Assembly: GCF_014698825.1 (NCBI RefSeq)
Contig: NZ_JACJTT010000003.1
Location: forward strand, 124,001-188,000
DNA from: Richelia sinica FACHB-800
GTDB lineage: Bacteria > Cyanobacteriota > Cyanobacteriia > Cyanobacteriales > Nostocaceae
DNA length: 64,000 bases
Direction: 5' to 3'
A model generated the notes under the pieces. It ran no database searches and was not told where the DNA came from. It worked only from the letters and a program-made list of their open reading frames with translations. Both the position numbers and the translations under genes were made by a program. This document shows, one piece after another, positions 1 to 9,548 of this stretch. Within the stretch, counting starts at the first letter, position 1. Each line of letters begins with the position of its first letter.

Positions 1-373
1 GCAGTTTCTTTTCCATTTCCCCTTGGGGAAAATTGAGAATTTTGGCTAATCTAGGGCCAGCTATAGACCAGGAGGGTTTGGTATGGGCCATAGGCCACAA
101 ATAGACTGAGCGGGGATACTTGGTAGTGGCGAGTAGTTTACCATTGCGGTCAAAAATATTGCCCCGTTCTGGTTGTTTAGCAATCATCCGAATGCGGTTA
201 GATTCGGCTCTAGCTCGGAGTTTTGTCCCTTTGACAATTTGCAAATAAGCTAACCGAGCATCAATGCCAATCATCATCAATAAAGTAAACAAAATTAAAA
301 ATATTGACTGGAAACCTCGCCCAACGGTACGTGTATCTTTTTTACTAGCATTTAGTGATGGTAATATAGCCAT
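1..373 (-). CDS. Penicillin-binding protein 2 type transpeptidase, N-terminal part (cut by window edge)
   Basis: The reverse strand reads from an ATG at 371-373 into the left edge without a stop, giving about 124 residues. A short cytoplasmic start is followed by one hydrophobic segment (about residues 25-40, FLILFTLLMMIG) and then RLAYLQIVKG, RIRMIAKQPERGNIFDRNG and LLATT. The PxRGxIxDRNGxxLA pattern is the classic start of the PBP dimerisation domain in class B transpeptidases (PBP2/MrdA and FtsI families), which cross-link peptidoglycan in the periplasm. The catalytic domain lies outside the window, so PBP2 rather than FtsI rests on the overall N-terminal pattern only. It is transcribed away from the polyamine transporter genes. 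Confidence 0.8.
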   Translation of the reverse strand, partial: MAILPSLNASKKDTRTVGRGFQSIFLILFTLLMMIGIDARLAYLQIVKGTKLRARAESNRIRMIAKQPERGNIFDRNGKLLATTKYPRSVYLWPMAHTKPSWSIAGPRLAKILNFPQGEMEKKL

Positions 374-427
374 GAGACTAACAGCGAGTTGAGGATCAGG
401 ATTACCTTATACACAATGGCCCAATTG

Positions 428-489
428 GTCATTGAGTATGGGTAATGAGTAATCGATATTTGGTAATTGGTAATGGGTAATCAATAATC
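428..489. repeat. Short tandem heptamer-like repeats (GGTAATN)
   Basis: Irregular copies of GGTAATN/GAGTAAT follow each other in the spacer before potA. Similar heptamer repeats (STRR) are known to be abundant in heterocystous cyanobacteria. Related tracts occur at 5896-5964 and 25382-25415. Confidence 0.6.
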
Positions 490-578
490 AGACATCGGAC
501 AGGTTTTTCCCACTCTCCAGTTCCTCATCCCCTTCTTTGCTCGACGTTTCTCAATATCACGGCATTCTACTGAAGATT

Positions 579-1724
579 ATGGCTCAAACTGTAATGCACA
601 ATCAGAGGGGCATTAAAACTTTCCAGCCGCTAGATGTGGAACTGCGTAATGTATTCAAGTTTTTTAACCAAGAACCAGCAGTACATGGGGTGGACTTGGA
701 TATCAGAAGGGGAGAATTTTTTAGTATTTTAGGACCTTCTGGATGTGGGAAAACTACTACTTTGCGCTTAATAGCTGGGTTTGAACAGGTTGATGGTGGT
801 AAGTTGCTGATTCAAGGTCAACCCATGACCAATGTGCCACCATATCGCCGGCCCGTCAACACTGTATTTCAGAGCTACGCGCTGTTTAATCATTTAAATG
901 TGTGGGATAACATAGCATTTGGATTAAGGTTAAAAAAATTAGCCAAATCCGAAATAGATTCTAGGGTGACAGAAGCCTTAAAGTTGGTGAAAATGGAAAG
1001 TTTGCGATCGCGCTTTCCCCATCAATTATCTGGAGGTCAGCAGCAACGAGTGGCTTTAGCTAGAGCTTTAGTCAACCGTCCTGCGGTGTTGCTCTTAGAT
1101 GAGCCTTTGGGAGCCTTAGATTTAAAACTCCGCAAAGAAATGCAAGTAGAATTATCCAATCTCCATAAAGATTTGGGTCTGACATTTATTATGGTGACAC
1201 ACGATCAAGAAGAAGCACTGTCTTTATCTGATCGTATTGCTGTGATGAATCAAGGCAAAATTGAACAAATTGGTACTCCCAGCGAAGTTTACGAACATCC
1301 CACTACATCTTTTGTCGCTGATTTTATTGGTGATACTAATTTATTTAGTGGTGAGATTGCCGAAGTTGATGCCCTCAATATTAAAGTTACAACCAAAACA
1401 GGATTGACCATTGTTGTCAGTCGAGGAGAACAAACACCAACAGAATCATTACAACCTGTAGTTGTGAGTATCCGTCCCGAAAAAATCCAACTATCTCTAT
1501 ATCAACCTAATTTCCCTAGTAATTGTTTTGAGGGAAGACTAATTAATGTGATGTATTTGGGCACTCATGTTAATTATGTTGTGGAATTAACTAATGGTGT
1601 GGCAATTACGGCCATGCAGCCTAACACCTTCGGTAGTCTACCAGACCGGGATACTCCTATTTATGCTTGGTGGTCAGAAACAGACTGTTTAGCGATTAGT
1701 CAAAGTGTGGGAGGAAAGAATTGA
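579..1724 (+). CDS. potA: Polyamine (spermidine/putrescine) ABC transporter ATP-binding protein
   Basis: 381 residues from ATG 579; an in-frame TTG at 537 would add 14 residues with no family resemblance, so the ATG is preferred. Walker A GPSGCGKT is at about residues 52-59, the signature LSGGQ at 150-154 and Walker B LLLDEP at 171-176, followed by a C-terminal TOBE-type regulatory region with [10 protein letters not shown]. PotA energises import of spermidine/putrescine at the inner face of the plasma membrane. It heads a run potA-potD-potB with 37 and 36 base gaps, so these are likely one transcript. The downstream binding protein and permease favour polyamines over sulfate or iron as substrate. 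Confidence 0.85.
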   Translation: MAQTVMHNQRGIKTFQPLDVELRNVFKFFNQEPAVHGVDLDIRRGEFFSILGPSGCGKTTTLRLIAGFEQVDGGKLLIQGQPMTNVPPYRRPVNTVFQSYALFNHLNVWDNIAFGLRLKKLAKSEIDSRVTEALKLVKMESLRSRFPHQLSGGQQQRVALARALVNRPAVLLLDEPLGALDLKLRKEMQVELSNLHKDLGLTFIMVTHDQEEALSLSDRIAVMNQGKIEQIGTPSEVYEHPTTSFVADFIGDTNLFSGEIAEVDALNIKVTTKTGLTIVVSRGEQTPTESLQPVVVSIRPEKIQLSLYQPNFPSNCFEGRLINVMYLGTHVNYVVELTNGVAITAMQPNTFGSLPDRDTPIYAWWSETDCLAISQSVGGKN

Positions 1725-1761
1725 AAATTAACGATTAACTATTCACCCTTAACCCTAACTA

Positions 1762-2844
1762 ATGATTAAGAGAAGAACATTTTTAACAGGAATGTCCGCA
1801 TTGTCTGCCTTGTCTCTTAGTAGTTGTGGCTGGAGACTAGCTAATATCAATGTGAAAGATAACAACACGGCTCAACGCGATCGCCTTTATATATATACTT
1901 GGACTCAGTATACAGATAAAGAATTACTCAATACCTTTACCACCCAGACAGGGATGAAGGTAATTGCTGATGTTTATGAATCCAATGATGTGATGCTGGC
2001 TAAGTTACAAGCTGGTGGTGGTGGTACTTACAGCATCCTTTATCCATCTGACTACATGGTACAAAAGATGGTGGAAAAGGATTTATTACATGAAATTAAT
2101 CATCAAAATTTAATTGGTTTAGAAAATTTATTTCCCCGGTTTAATAATCCTAGTTACGACCCCAATAATCGCTACAGTATTCCTTTTAATTGGGGAACCA
2201 CGGGATTACTTTATAATTCTGAAAAATTAGCCTCTGTTCCTGAAGATTGGGACTATTTGTGGAAAAATCAAGAACAATTAAATAAACGCATGACTTTACT
2301 GAATGATGTTCGGGAAGTAATGGGTGCAGCTTTACGGATGTTGGGTTATTCTTATAATTCACAAAATGAATCAGAAATTCAACAAGCTTATGAAAAACTC
2401 AAACAATTGAAACCAGCTATTGCTGCCTTCGATACCGATGCTTGGCAAAACCAAATTCTGGCAGGAGATTTACTAATTGCTATGTGTTATTCTGCCGATG
2501 CGGTGAAAATTTCCAAAGAAAATCCTAAACTCAAATATGTGATTCCCCGCAGTGGTTCTTCCCTGTGGACTGATACAATAGTCATTCCCAAAAATTCCCC
2601 CAATTTACCAGGTGCTTATGCTTGGATTAATTTAATTTTAAAACCAGAAGTGGCAGCACAAATTAGTGAAAGATTAAATATTTCCACACCTAATCAAGCA
2701 GGATTTGAACAATTACCTAAACAAATTCGCGACAATGAAAACTTATTTCCTTCAGAGTCCCTGTTAGAAAAATGTGAACGTTTAACTCCTGTGGGTCAAT
2801 TTGAAGAAGTGTATGAGCGATACTGGACTCAATTATTAGCGTAA
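1762..2844 (+). CDS. potD: Polyamine ABC transporter substrate-binding lipoprotein (PotD family)
   Basis: 360 residues. The N-terminus MIKRRTFLTG resembles a twin-arginine signal (RRxFL) and is followed by a hydrophobic stretch ending in a lipobox LSSC, so the product is probably a Tat-exported lipoprotein on the periplasmic side of the plasma membrane. YIYTWTQYTDKELL and later IPFNWGTTGLLYN are typical of the PotD/PotF binding-protein fold, which binds spermidine or putrescine and delivers it to the permease. Length matches the family. It sits between the ATPase and the permease genes. The exact polyamine preferred cannot be read from the sequence. Confidence 0.85.
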   Translation: MIKRRTFLTGMSALSALSLSSCGWRLANINVKDNNTAQRDRLYIYTWTQYTDKELLNTFTTQTGMKVIADVYESNDVMLAKLQAGGGGTYSILYPSDYMVQKMVEKDLLHEINHQNLIGLENLFPRFNNPSYDPNNRYSIPFNWGTTGLLYNSEKLASVPEDWDYLWKNQEQLNKRMTLLNDVREVMGAALRMLGYSYNSQNESEIQQAYEKLKQLKPAIAAFDTDAWQNQILAGDLLIAMCYSADAVKISKENPKLKYVIPRSGSSLWTDTIVIPKNSPNLPGAYAWINLILKPEVAAQISERLNISTPNQAGFEQLPKQIRDNENLFPSESLLEKCERLTPVGQFEEVYERYWTQLLA

Positions 2845-2880
2845 TCTCAATTATTAATCCTTGAAAACGGGTTCTGGCTT

Positions 2881-3798
2881 GTGTCTACTCAAATTCCTGA
2901 TTCTCAACTAGATGCTGTTAATTTACCTGAAGCAAAAAAGCCTGCTTTTTGGGTACGGATTCTTCCTAATTTCATTCTTCTAGGACCGGCTGGACTGTGG
3001 TTATTACTATTATTAGTATTGCCCACTATCATCATTTTTCAATTAAGTTTAGTTCCTAACATTCGTCCCGGTGATCTTGTCAATCCTAGTGGAATTCAAA
3101 ATTATATCCGCATTTTAGAGCCTTTATATTTAAGAGTTATTTTTAATTCTCTATTTTTAGCCATCACTACAACTATTAGCTGCTTATTTTTAGGTTTTCC
3201 TGTAGCTTACTGGATTGCTCAAAAAGCTCCCCAGCGTTGGCGTAATCTTTTATTATTAAGTTTTGTTTTGCCTTTGTGGACATCTTCTTTACTACGTTCC
3301 TACGCTTGGATTACTATTCTGCGGCCCACAGGCTTATTAAATAGTATCCTCACTAGTTTTGGTTTACCTGCATTGGAATTACTCAACCGCAATATAGCGG
3401 TATTAATCGGGATGAGTTACAGTCTGCTGCCCTATATGGTGTTGGTTTTATATGCTTCCCTAGAAAAGCTAGATAAACGGTTACTAGAAGCATCCGCTGA
3501 TTTAGGTGCTAATCCAATTCAAAGTTTTTGGCAAGTAACTGTACCCCAAGTTTTGCCAGGAATTTCTGCTGGTTCGATGCTGGTTTTCATTACAGCATTG
3601 GGAGATTTTATTGATCCAGAATTATTAGGTGGTGCTTCCAGTATGACCGCAGCAAGGTTGGTTTATAATCAATTTCTTGGTGCTACTCAAAATTGGGGTT
3701 TTGGGTCAGCTTTGAGTATGGCACTAATTATGGTGGTGAGTGTAGCGATCGCTTTTGTGATGAAGTTTGGTGAAGTTACACCCAAAAATCGACGCTAA
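2881..3798 (+). CDS. potB: Polyamine ABC transporter permease (PotB family)
   Basis: 305 residues from a GTG start; no better ATG lies near. About six hydrophobic segments are visible, the first at residues 30-55. The EAA-type coupling loop EASADLGANPIQSFWQVTVPQ (about residues 202-222) contacts the PotA ATPase. PotB normally pairs with a second permease, PotC, encoded next to it. Here the next gene, 29 bases on, is recJ, so the partner permease must be encoded elsewhere or this permease must act as a homodimer. Family assignment is firm; assignment to PotB rather than PotC rests on the longer N-terminus and the gene order. Confidence 0.8.
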   Translation: MSTQIPDSQLDAVNLPEAKKPAFWVRILPNFILLGPAGLWLLLLLVLPTIIIFQLSLVPNIRPGDLVNPSGIQNYIRILEPLYLRVIFNSLFLAITTTISCLFLGFPVAYWIAQKAPQRWRNLLLLSFVLPLWTSSLLRSYAWITILRPTGLLNSILTSFGLPALELLNRNIAVLIGMSYSLLPYMVLVLYASLEKLDKRLLEASADLGANPIQSFWQVTVPQVLPGISAGSMLVFITALGDFIDPELLGGASSMTAARLVYNQFLGATQNWGFGSALSMALIMVVSVAIAFVMKFGEVTPKNRR

Positions 3799-3827
3799 TT
3801 CCCCCAGCAATCTCAATATGATTCCTA

Positions 3828-5894
3828 ATGGTAGACCAACCTGCAACTGAACTGCCTCGCACTGCTAGACGCTTACCCAATCAACGCTGGCAAATAGCAC
3901 CAGCTAAACCAGAATTAGCGCAAAAATTGGCATCTAGTCTCGATTTATCCCCAATTATCAGCCAATTACTCATCAATCGGGGTATGGAATCCCCAGAAAC
4001 TGCACAACTATTCCTCGATCCTGAATCCTTAGTTTTACCCTCCCCCTTAGAAGAGTTCCCAGATTTAGCGGTGAGTGTGGAATTGTTGGAAGAGGCGATC
4101 ACTAATCAATCTAAAATAGCTATTTGCGGTGACTATGATGCAGATGGTATGACCAGCACCGCTTTGTTATTGCGGAGTCTCCGCGCTTTGGGTGCTAAGG
4201 TTGATTACGCTATTCCTAGTCGAATGCACGATGGTTATGGCATCAACAAACGGATTGTGGAAGAATTTCACAGCGAAGGTGTCAGACTAATTCTCACCGT
4301 AGATAATGGTATCTCGGCTTTTGAACCCATCGCTAGGGCCAGAGAACTGGGTTTACAAGTCATTGTCACCGACCATCACGACATTCCCCCCCAACTACCC
4401 CCAGCTAATGCCATTCTGAACCCCAAACTCATTGCTGAATCTTCACCTTATCGAGGAATTGCAGGTGTGGGAGTGGCTTATATTTTAGCTGTGTCTTTAG
4501 CACAGCAAATGGGAGAAACCAAAGGCCTAATTTCACCTATGTTAGCCTTATTTACCTTGGGAACCATTGCAGATTTAGCACCTTTAACAGGGGTAAACCG
4601 TCGCTGGGTGAAAAGAGGTTTGAAGCTGTTACCCCAATCGAAATTACCAGGAATACAAGCATTAATTCAAATTGGTGGAGTTCAACCCGGTGAAGGGGGA
4701 GAGAAGGTACAAAATTCCAAGACCTTAAAACCAGAAGATATTGGTTTTCGTTTGGGCCCCCGTATTAATGCCATTGGTAGAATCGGTGATCCACAAATAA
4801 TCATCGATTTGCTGACCACTGATGATTACGGAATTGCACTCACCAAAGCCATGCAGTGCGAACAAACCAATAGTCAACGTCAGCAGATGTGTGAACAAAT
4901 CGAACAAGAAGCGATCGCTATTGTCGAAAATTTGTATGTACAATCTCTACAACGAGACAGAGTGTTAGTTGTTGTCCAAGATTATTGGCATCATGGAGTC
5001 ATTGGTATTGTGGCTTCCCGCTTAGTAGAACGCTATGGTGTACCAGTCTTCATTGGCACTTATGAACATGAAACTGTGATTCGCGGTTCTGCCAGGGGAA
5101 TTCCTGAGTTTCACGTCTTTGAAGCCTTACAAGCTTGCCATGATTTGTTGGGTAAATTTGGTGGACACAAAGCTGCGGGGGGATTTTCTCTACCAGCGAC
5201 CAATTTAGAGGCGTTTCGGTCGCGGTTGTGTGAGTTTGCTCAATGTTTACAACCCCAACACCTGAAACCATTACTGAAAATTGATGCTCAAGCTAATCTC
5301 AATCACATCAATCAGCACCTTTACCAACAGCTAAATATTCTTCATCCCTGCGGTATTGATAACCCCGACCCGATTTTTTGGACACCCAATGTGCAAGTAA
5401 TAGAACAGCAAATAGTCGGTAAAGGTCACATCAAAATGACTTTAGGACAAACTATAGAGCATCATAGATATGAAATCAAAGCGATCGCTTGGCGATGGCG
5501 TGACTATTTCCCCCTGCCTCCACGAGTTGATATCGCCTACAAACTGCGAGAAAATCACTTTAATGGCAACACCACCATTGAAATGGAGTTATTAGGTGTC
5601 AGACTGCCCCAGCAATCAAGTCAATTCTTCTCTCCTACCTCTCACAAGTCCCGCGCTACCTTTGAGTACAATCAACGCCAATATACTTGTGGAATTTACG
5701 ACAACGAAGGTAACACAGAATTAAGAGTCAAAAATTCTGAAGGCAAAGTCCTGGTCATGCAGTCAGGAAACTTAGTCGGCTTACTGGGCATCAATCGTCA
5801 CGAAGCAAAACATGTGGATTTATCACAACCACCTTACGATGGCATTATTCAGGCTGCTTTTCAAGCTTTATCTTTACCAGCATCTACCGTATAA
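3828..5894 (+). CDS. recJ: Single-stranded-DNA-specific exonuclease RecJ
   Basis: 688 residues. The DHH-phosphoesterase motifs are intact: CGDYDADGMTS (DYDAD at 102-106), TVDNG (159-161) and TDHHD (DHH 182-184). A DHHA1 domain follows (GKFGGHKAAGGFSLP near 440), and then an OB-like C-terminal region. RecJ degrades single-stranded DNA 5' to 3' using Mn2+/Mg2+ in recombination and mismatch repair. It is longer than Escherichia coli RecJ (about 577 residues) because of a C-terminal extension, which is common in cyanobacteria. It starts 29 bases after potB and could be co-transcribed, although the functions are unrelated. Confidence 0.92.
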   Translation: MVDQPATELPRTARRLPNQRWQIAPAKPELAQKLASSLDLSPIISQLLINRGMESPETAQLFLDPESLVLPSPLEEFPDLAVSVELLEEAITNQSKIAICGDYDADGMTSTALLLRSLRALGAKVDYAIPSRMHDGYGINKRIVEEFHSEGVRLILTVDNGISAFEPIARARELGLQVIVTDHHDIPPQLPPANAILNPKLIAESSPYRGIAGVGVAYILAVSLAQQMGETKGLISPMLALFTLGTIADLAPLTGVNRRWVKRGLKLLPQSKLPGIQALIQIGGVQPGEGGEKVQNSKTLKPEDIGFRLGPRINAIGRIGDPQIIIDLLTTDDYGIALTKAMQCEQTNSQRQQMCEQIEQEAIAIVENLYVQSLQRDRVLVVVQDYWHHGVIGIVASRLVERYGVPVFIGTYEHETVIRGSARGIPEFHVFEALQACHDLLGKFGGHKAAGGFSLPATNLEAFRSRLCEFAQCLQPQHLKPLLKIDAQANLNHINQHLYQQLNILHPCGIDNPDPIFWTPNVQVIEQQIVGKGHIKMTLGQTIEHHRYEIKAIAWRWRDYFPLPPRVDIAYKLRENHFNGNTTIEMELLGVRLPQQSSQFFSPTSHKSRATFEYNQRQYTCGIYDNEGNTELRVKNSEGKVLVMQSGNLVGLLGINRHEAKHVDLSQPPYDGIIQAAFQALSLPASTV

Positions 5895-5895
5895 T

Positions 5896-5964
5896 TTGGT
5901 AATCGGTAATAGATAACTGGCAATAAACATTACCCATTACCCATTACCCATTACCTATTACCCA
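5896..5964. repeat. Tandem heptamer repeat (TTACCCA)
   Basis: GGTAAT-type copies on the left are followed by about five consecutive copies of ATTACCC/ATTACCT. The two halves are reverse complements, so the RNA could fold back. It occupies the space between the stops of recJ and psb30, which converge. Confidence 0.65.
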
Positions 5965-5966
5965 AC

Positions 5967-6086
5967 CTACAGGTCGCCGTTGCGAAATGCGAGGACAAAA
6001 ATTACTGCTGGGCCAGCAAGCACAATCAGTGCGACAAAGGTCAACTGAAAAATCACTTCCCAATTGATGTTGGCTAAAGCTTCCAT
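5967..6086 (-). CDS. psb30: Photosystem II reaction centre protein Psb30 (Ycf12)
   Basis: A 39-residue ORF too short for routine gene calling. It reads [20 protein letters not shown] and continues with one transmembrane helix, then [15 protein letters not shown] at the C-terminus. The pattern NxEVIxQLTxxALIxxxGPxVIxxLAxRxGxL is that of Psb30/Ycf12, a single-helix subunit at the periphery of photosystem II near cytochrome b559 that stabilises the complex. Length and C-terminal RNGDL (RRGNL/RKGNL in others) match. It is convergent with recJ. The upstream 450 bases presumably hold the promoter, but no clear motif was identified. Confidence 0.85.
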   Translation of the reverse strand: MEALANINWEVIFQLTFVALIVLAGPAVIFVLAFRNGDL

Positions 6087-6535
6087 TTTTCCTCTTTTCC
6101 TCCAATGGTTTTAAAAGATTCAGTCACTTATATAGCAGAATCCACAATGGATCATATCTGGCTAAGGGACTCAAGATTTAATTTACTTAACAAAATTATA
6201 GGAAAAGACATGAAAAATTAACCTCGTCTCACTTTTCCTTGTTCCAGAAAGGAATATATAGCTATATTATTAAATTTGATTAAGTTTTATTAAATGTATT
6301 TACATACTCTAATAATAGTGATAGATATCTACAGCATATCTCAAATACATTGAGCGCATAACTAAAACTATTAACAAAAGACATCGCTCAATCATCGGTA
6401 GGTGTTTTCTGTTTTCTGGAAAAACTTTTTCATAAAACAGTTTGTAGATTTGACAGCATTTGCAGAGTGAAAGCTGAAAAGTTTTTATTCTTCATTCAAA
6501 TGTTCAAACCAATTCTTCTTTTTGAAAATTTTGTC
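6087..6535. other. Gene-poor AT-rich spacer
   Basis: This divergent spacer between psb30 (minus) and the PEP-CTERM gene (plus) is AT-rich. No ORF of note, RNA gene or strong palindrome was seen. It must hold both promoters. Confidence 0.5.
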
Positions 6536-7168
6536 ATGAAACTAACAAAATTAACAACTTTAATTGCTGCTTTAGGTGTTGGCTTTATATTGTCTAATCC
6601 TGTAACTGCACAAGCAGCAACTATCACTTATCAGGCAGATTTCGCTCCATTTCTACCACCTGTTTTTAACGCCAATGATACCTTTGATTTAGGATTTCAA
6701 ATTCATGACCCTCAAAGACCTAAACCAATTGTGATTAGGAAGATAAGATATCATGTACTCAAGATTACTCCAGACGCAATTATCAAAATTTCTATTCCAT
6801 TATACTTCGTCAATTTGTCACTAGATTCATCTTCTAATTTCACTTCACCTTCAGTACCAGCACCACCAGATGGTATTGATCTCACGCTTTCTGGCTTGGG
6901 TGGTGCTGCAATAACAAACAGCTTTATTCCATCTAATTTTGGTATCACTCGTTCAGATGTATTAGCTGGTAACTTATCATTTGAATTAGAAACAGATGGT
7001 TTAGTCTCTGGAGATGGGGTTGTTGCCTCATTAAGATTAAATGGTTCCAGTATCGGGTCGCTAGTTGCTGAACCAATACCCGAACCCTCAACCATGATTG
7101 GCATAGGAACTGTTTTAGGCTTTAGTGTATTGTTCAAACGCAAATTAAAAGCATATCAAGCAGTCTGA
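6536..7168 (+). CDS. PEP-CTERM sorting domain-containing secreted protein
   Basis: 210 residues from ATG 6536. An upstream in-frame GTG at 6467 would bury the signal peptide behind 23 residues, so the internal ATG is preferred. The signal peptide MKLTKLTTLIAALGVGFILS ends near AQA. The C-terminus has the sorting signal PIPEPSTMIGIG, a hydrophobic helix and a basic end (FKRKLKA), recognised by exosortase-type systems for surface display. The middle is rich in short beta-type segments with no recognised domain. No exosortase is in the window. Function is unknown; such proteins are often extracellular matrix components. Confidence 0.75.
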   Translation: MKLTKLTTLIAALGVGFILSNPVTAQAATITYQADFAPFLPPVFNANDTFDLGFQIHDPQRPKPIVIRKIRYHVLKITPDAIIKISIPLYFVNLSLDSSSNFTSPSVPAPPDGIDLTLSGLGGAAITNSFIPSNFGITRSDVLAGNLSFELETDGLVSGDGVVASLRLNGSSIGSLVAEPIPEPSTMIGIGTVLGFSVLFKRKLKAYQAV

Positions 7169-7263
7169 TAAGAATTAGGTGCAATACCTAACCTGATTTC
7201 GGGATCAGCTGTAACCTCTATTATCTTGTGAAAGGAATAAGGAAATAGCCTAAACCCGAACTC

Positions 7264-7295
7264 ACGAAAAAAAAATAACCCGCTATGAACGGGTT
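7264..7295 (-). terminator. Intrinsic terminator of chlP
   Basis: AACCCG at 7277-7282 pairs with CGGGTT at 7290-7295. Read on the minus strand the stem is followed by a run of about nine T residues within 12 bases. It lies 70 bases beyond the chlP stop and points in the right direction. Confidence 0.75.
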
Positions 7296-7364
7296 GGAAT
7301 TGCAGCCGGAAACAGAATTCACGGCTGTGTTTTCTGGCGAATTTTGTAATGTTCACCCAATTTA

Positions 7365-8585
7365 TTAAGGTGCAAGGGCGTTACCACGCAACAAACTACC
7401 AATGGTTTTCGCCGTAATTTTTAGCTGAGTGATGGGGTTAGCAGGAACGACAGTTTTGTACAGATAACTGTCAAAAGTCAGCCGTTGTACATCTAAGTCA
7501 TCACACATTTCTACAAATGCTTCACGGGTAGCATCGGAACGATAGAATACGGTTTGTAGAATATCCAGCACTTTGTAAGTGAGTCCATATTTCTTGTCCC
7601 AACGCTTCAGGTAAAGTTTTAATTCTTTTTCGGTAGGGATACGTGTACCGTTGTTGGAAACTTCCACAATGGTTTCTGCACACATCCGTCCAGACTTAGC
7701 AGCAAAGTAGATACCTTCACCAGAAGACTTGGTAACATAACCAGCAGCATCACCCACTAAGGCAATGCGACCAACTACGCGACGAGGACGAGGATGTTCA
7801 GGAATGGGGTGAGCCTCGACTTTGATGATTTTACCACCAGCGAGTTTCTCAGTAGCGCGAGCGCGGATACCAGCTTGTAATTGTTTGATGCTGGCTTTAT
7901 TTACGTGCATTGTGCCTGTACCGACTGCTACGTGGTCATATTTGGGGAAGATCCAAGCGTAAAAGTCGGTGGAGACATCATTACCTACATACATTTCCGC
8001 CAGGTCATTGTAGTAGGCCATTTTATCTTCGGGGAGACGAATCCGCTCTTGGAAAGCGATCGCATAATTGTAATCCCCAGCATCCATTTCCTTCGCAATA
8101 CGGGAGTTGGCCCCATCTGCACCAATGATTAAGTCTACTTTCAAAGACTTAGCAATACCAACAGACCCACCTTCGCTATGGTCTACGTAATGAATGGTGT
8201 AAGGGTCAGTGTTGTTTGAGGGGATATCGACTTTGTGAACTGTGGCGTTAATTAAATTAGCACCTAGTTTAGCCGCCCGGTTTCGCAAGAAACCATCTAA
8301 CACTTCCCGGCGGCACATACCAATATATTCTTCTTCATTTACCAGATTGATATCTACTTCCCGATTAGAAGGAGAAATCATCTTCATCTTCCGTACACGA
8401 CGGTCGATAATGTTCGCAGGTAAATCGAACTCACCCACCATACATAGGGGAATGGCACCCCCGCAAGGTTTGGCATTATCCAGCTTCCGCTCAAACAAGT
8501 ACGTTTCAATCCCAGCCTTTGCCAGAGTTTCAGCGGCTGATGAACCAGCTGGGCCTGAACCAACAACAGCAACCCGTAGTGTCAA
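7365..8585 (-). CDS. chlP: Geranylgeranyl reductase ChlP
   Basis: 406 residues. The FAD-binding motif VVGSGPAGSSAAE is at residues 7-19, with ERKLDNAKPCGGAIP shortly after, the signature of geranylgeranyl reductases. The second FAD motif GRIALVGDAAGYVTKSSGEG lies near residue 275. ChlP reduces the geranylgeranyl chain of chlorophyll and of geranylgeranyl diphosphate to phytyl with NADPH, supplying chlorophyll a, tocopherol and phylloquinone. Length matches cyanobacterial ChlP exactly. It is monocistronic, with a clear terminator at 7264-7295, and divergent from the YidD-family gene. Confidence 0.95.
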   Translation of the reverse strand: MTLRVAVVGSGPAGSSAAETLAKAGIETYLFERKLDNAKPCGGAIPLCMVGEFDLPANIIDRRVRKMKMISPSNREVDINLVNEEEYIGMCRREVLDGFLRNRAAKLGANLINATVHKVDIPSNNTDPYTIHYVDHSEGGSVGIAKSLKVDLIIGADGANSRIAKEMDAGDYNYAIAFQERIRLPEDKMAYYNDLAEMYVGNDVSTDFYAWIFPKYDHVAVGTGTMHVNKASIKQLQAGIRARATEKLAGGKIIKVEAHPIPEHPRPRRVVGRIALVGDAAGYVTKSSGEGIYFAAKSGRMCAETIVEVSNNGTRIPTEKELKLYLKRWDKKYGLTYKVLDILQTVFYRSDATREAFVEMCDDLDVQRLTFDSYLYKTVVPANPITQLKITAKTIGSLLRGNALAP

Positions 8586-8753
8586 AGGTTTACTCCCAAT
8601 CTTGACTTTTACCGAAAAAATCGTATCACGGTCTTTTGGCTGATTTCCCGCTCACCCTTCATGTTTTGACAGAATTGCAATATTCCTTAATGTTTCTACA
8701 CAAATATCGATATTCACATTGGGAGTTTCTTGTTCGTCAATAGATAATAATTG

Positions 8754-9290
8754 ATGGTAATTAAAATGACAAGACACCCATGGTCAGCGATGGAAATTTC
8801 TCTAGTTGATTCCTTATCCAGAAAAATTGGTGTGAGTGCGATCGCTGGATATCAAAGGTATATTTCCCCTCACAAAGGCTTTCGTTGTGCTCACCGTGTG
8901 TTTTATGGTGGTGAATCTTGCTCCCAATACATCAAGCGGGTTATTGCTCAAGAAGGTTTAAATGTAGCATTTCGCAAATCACGGGCTAGATTCAAAGCCT
9001 GTAAACAAGCTAACTTAATTCTCCGGTCACAAGCAGAAGAATTAGAACCGCCAGAAGAAACCGAGGAAAACCAAGACATCAAGGATCAAAAGAAAAATCA
9101 ACCTACTGCTCAATATGCCTGTCCAGAAAATTCAAGTGCTACTAACTGCGCTTGTGATGCTATTCAGGCAGGTTGTGATTGTGCTGATGTAGCTAACATT
9201 ATTGCTGACTGTAGCCAGGCTGATTGCAGTGGATTGGATTGCAGTGGCTTAGACTGTGGCTTTCTAGATTGTGGTGGTTGTGGCGGTTAA
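8754..9290 (+). CDS. YidD-family membrane protein insertion efficiency factor with cysteine-rich tail
   Basis: 178 residues from ATG 8754; later ATGs at 8766 and 8790 are possible. Residues 15-90 carry the YidD pattern: AGYQRYISPHKGFRCAHRVF, then GESCSQYIKRVI and RFKACKQANLI. YidD is a small membrane-associated protein thought to help YidC/Sec insert proteins into the plasma membrane. Unlike typical YidD (about 70-90 residues), this one adds an acidic linker (residues 100-120) and a tail with about 15 cysteines. The tail includes five-residue repeats of the form (A/L)DC(S/G)x. The tail suggests metal binding or disulfides but has no known function. Confidence 0.75.
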   Translation: MVIKMTRHPWSAMEISLVDSLSRKIGVSAIAGYQRYISPHKGFRCAHRVFYGGESCSQYIKRVIAQEGLNVAFRKSRARFKACKQANLILRSQAEELEPPEETEENQDIKDQKKNQPTAQYACPENSSATNCACDAIQAGCDCADVANIIADCSQADCSGLDCSGLDCGFLDCGGCGG

Positions 9291-9548
9291 ACATCAAATC
9301 AACCAAAAATCACATCTTCAGTTATATGTGTTCATCTGCCGTTATTTGCGTTCAATTATTCCTATTTACTGGATACAGCATTTTAAAACCAATAATTCCA
9401 TTGTTATACATAAATATTTAAGAGTAGCGAATATCATGTTTAAATCTTTAGGAATTCAGTTAATCCACAAACCAGTATCTTATGATATAAATAAAAACAC
9501 GGTAAGCCTAGCTATAAGCCGTAGATTAGTGGCAGAGGTATAGCAGCA

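Noticed and set aside
6751-7143. 130-codon minus-strand frame opposite the PEP-CTERM gene
   Set aside because: It is a shadow of the plus-strand gene, which has a signal peptide and sorting signal.
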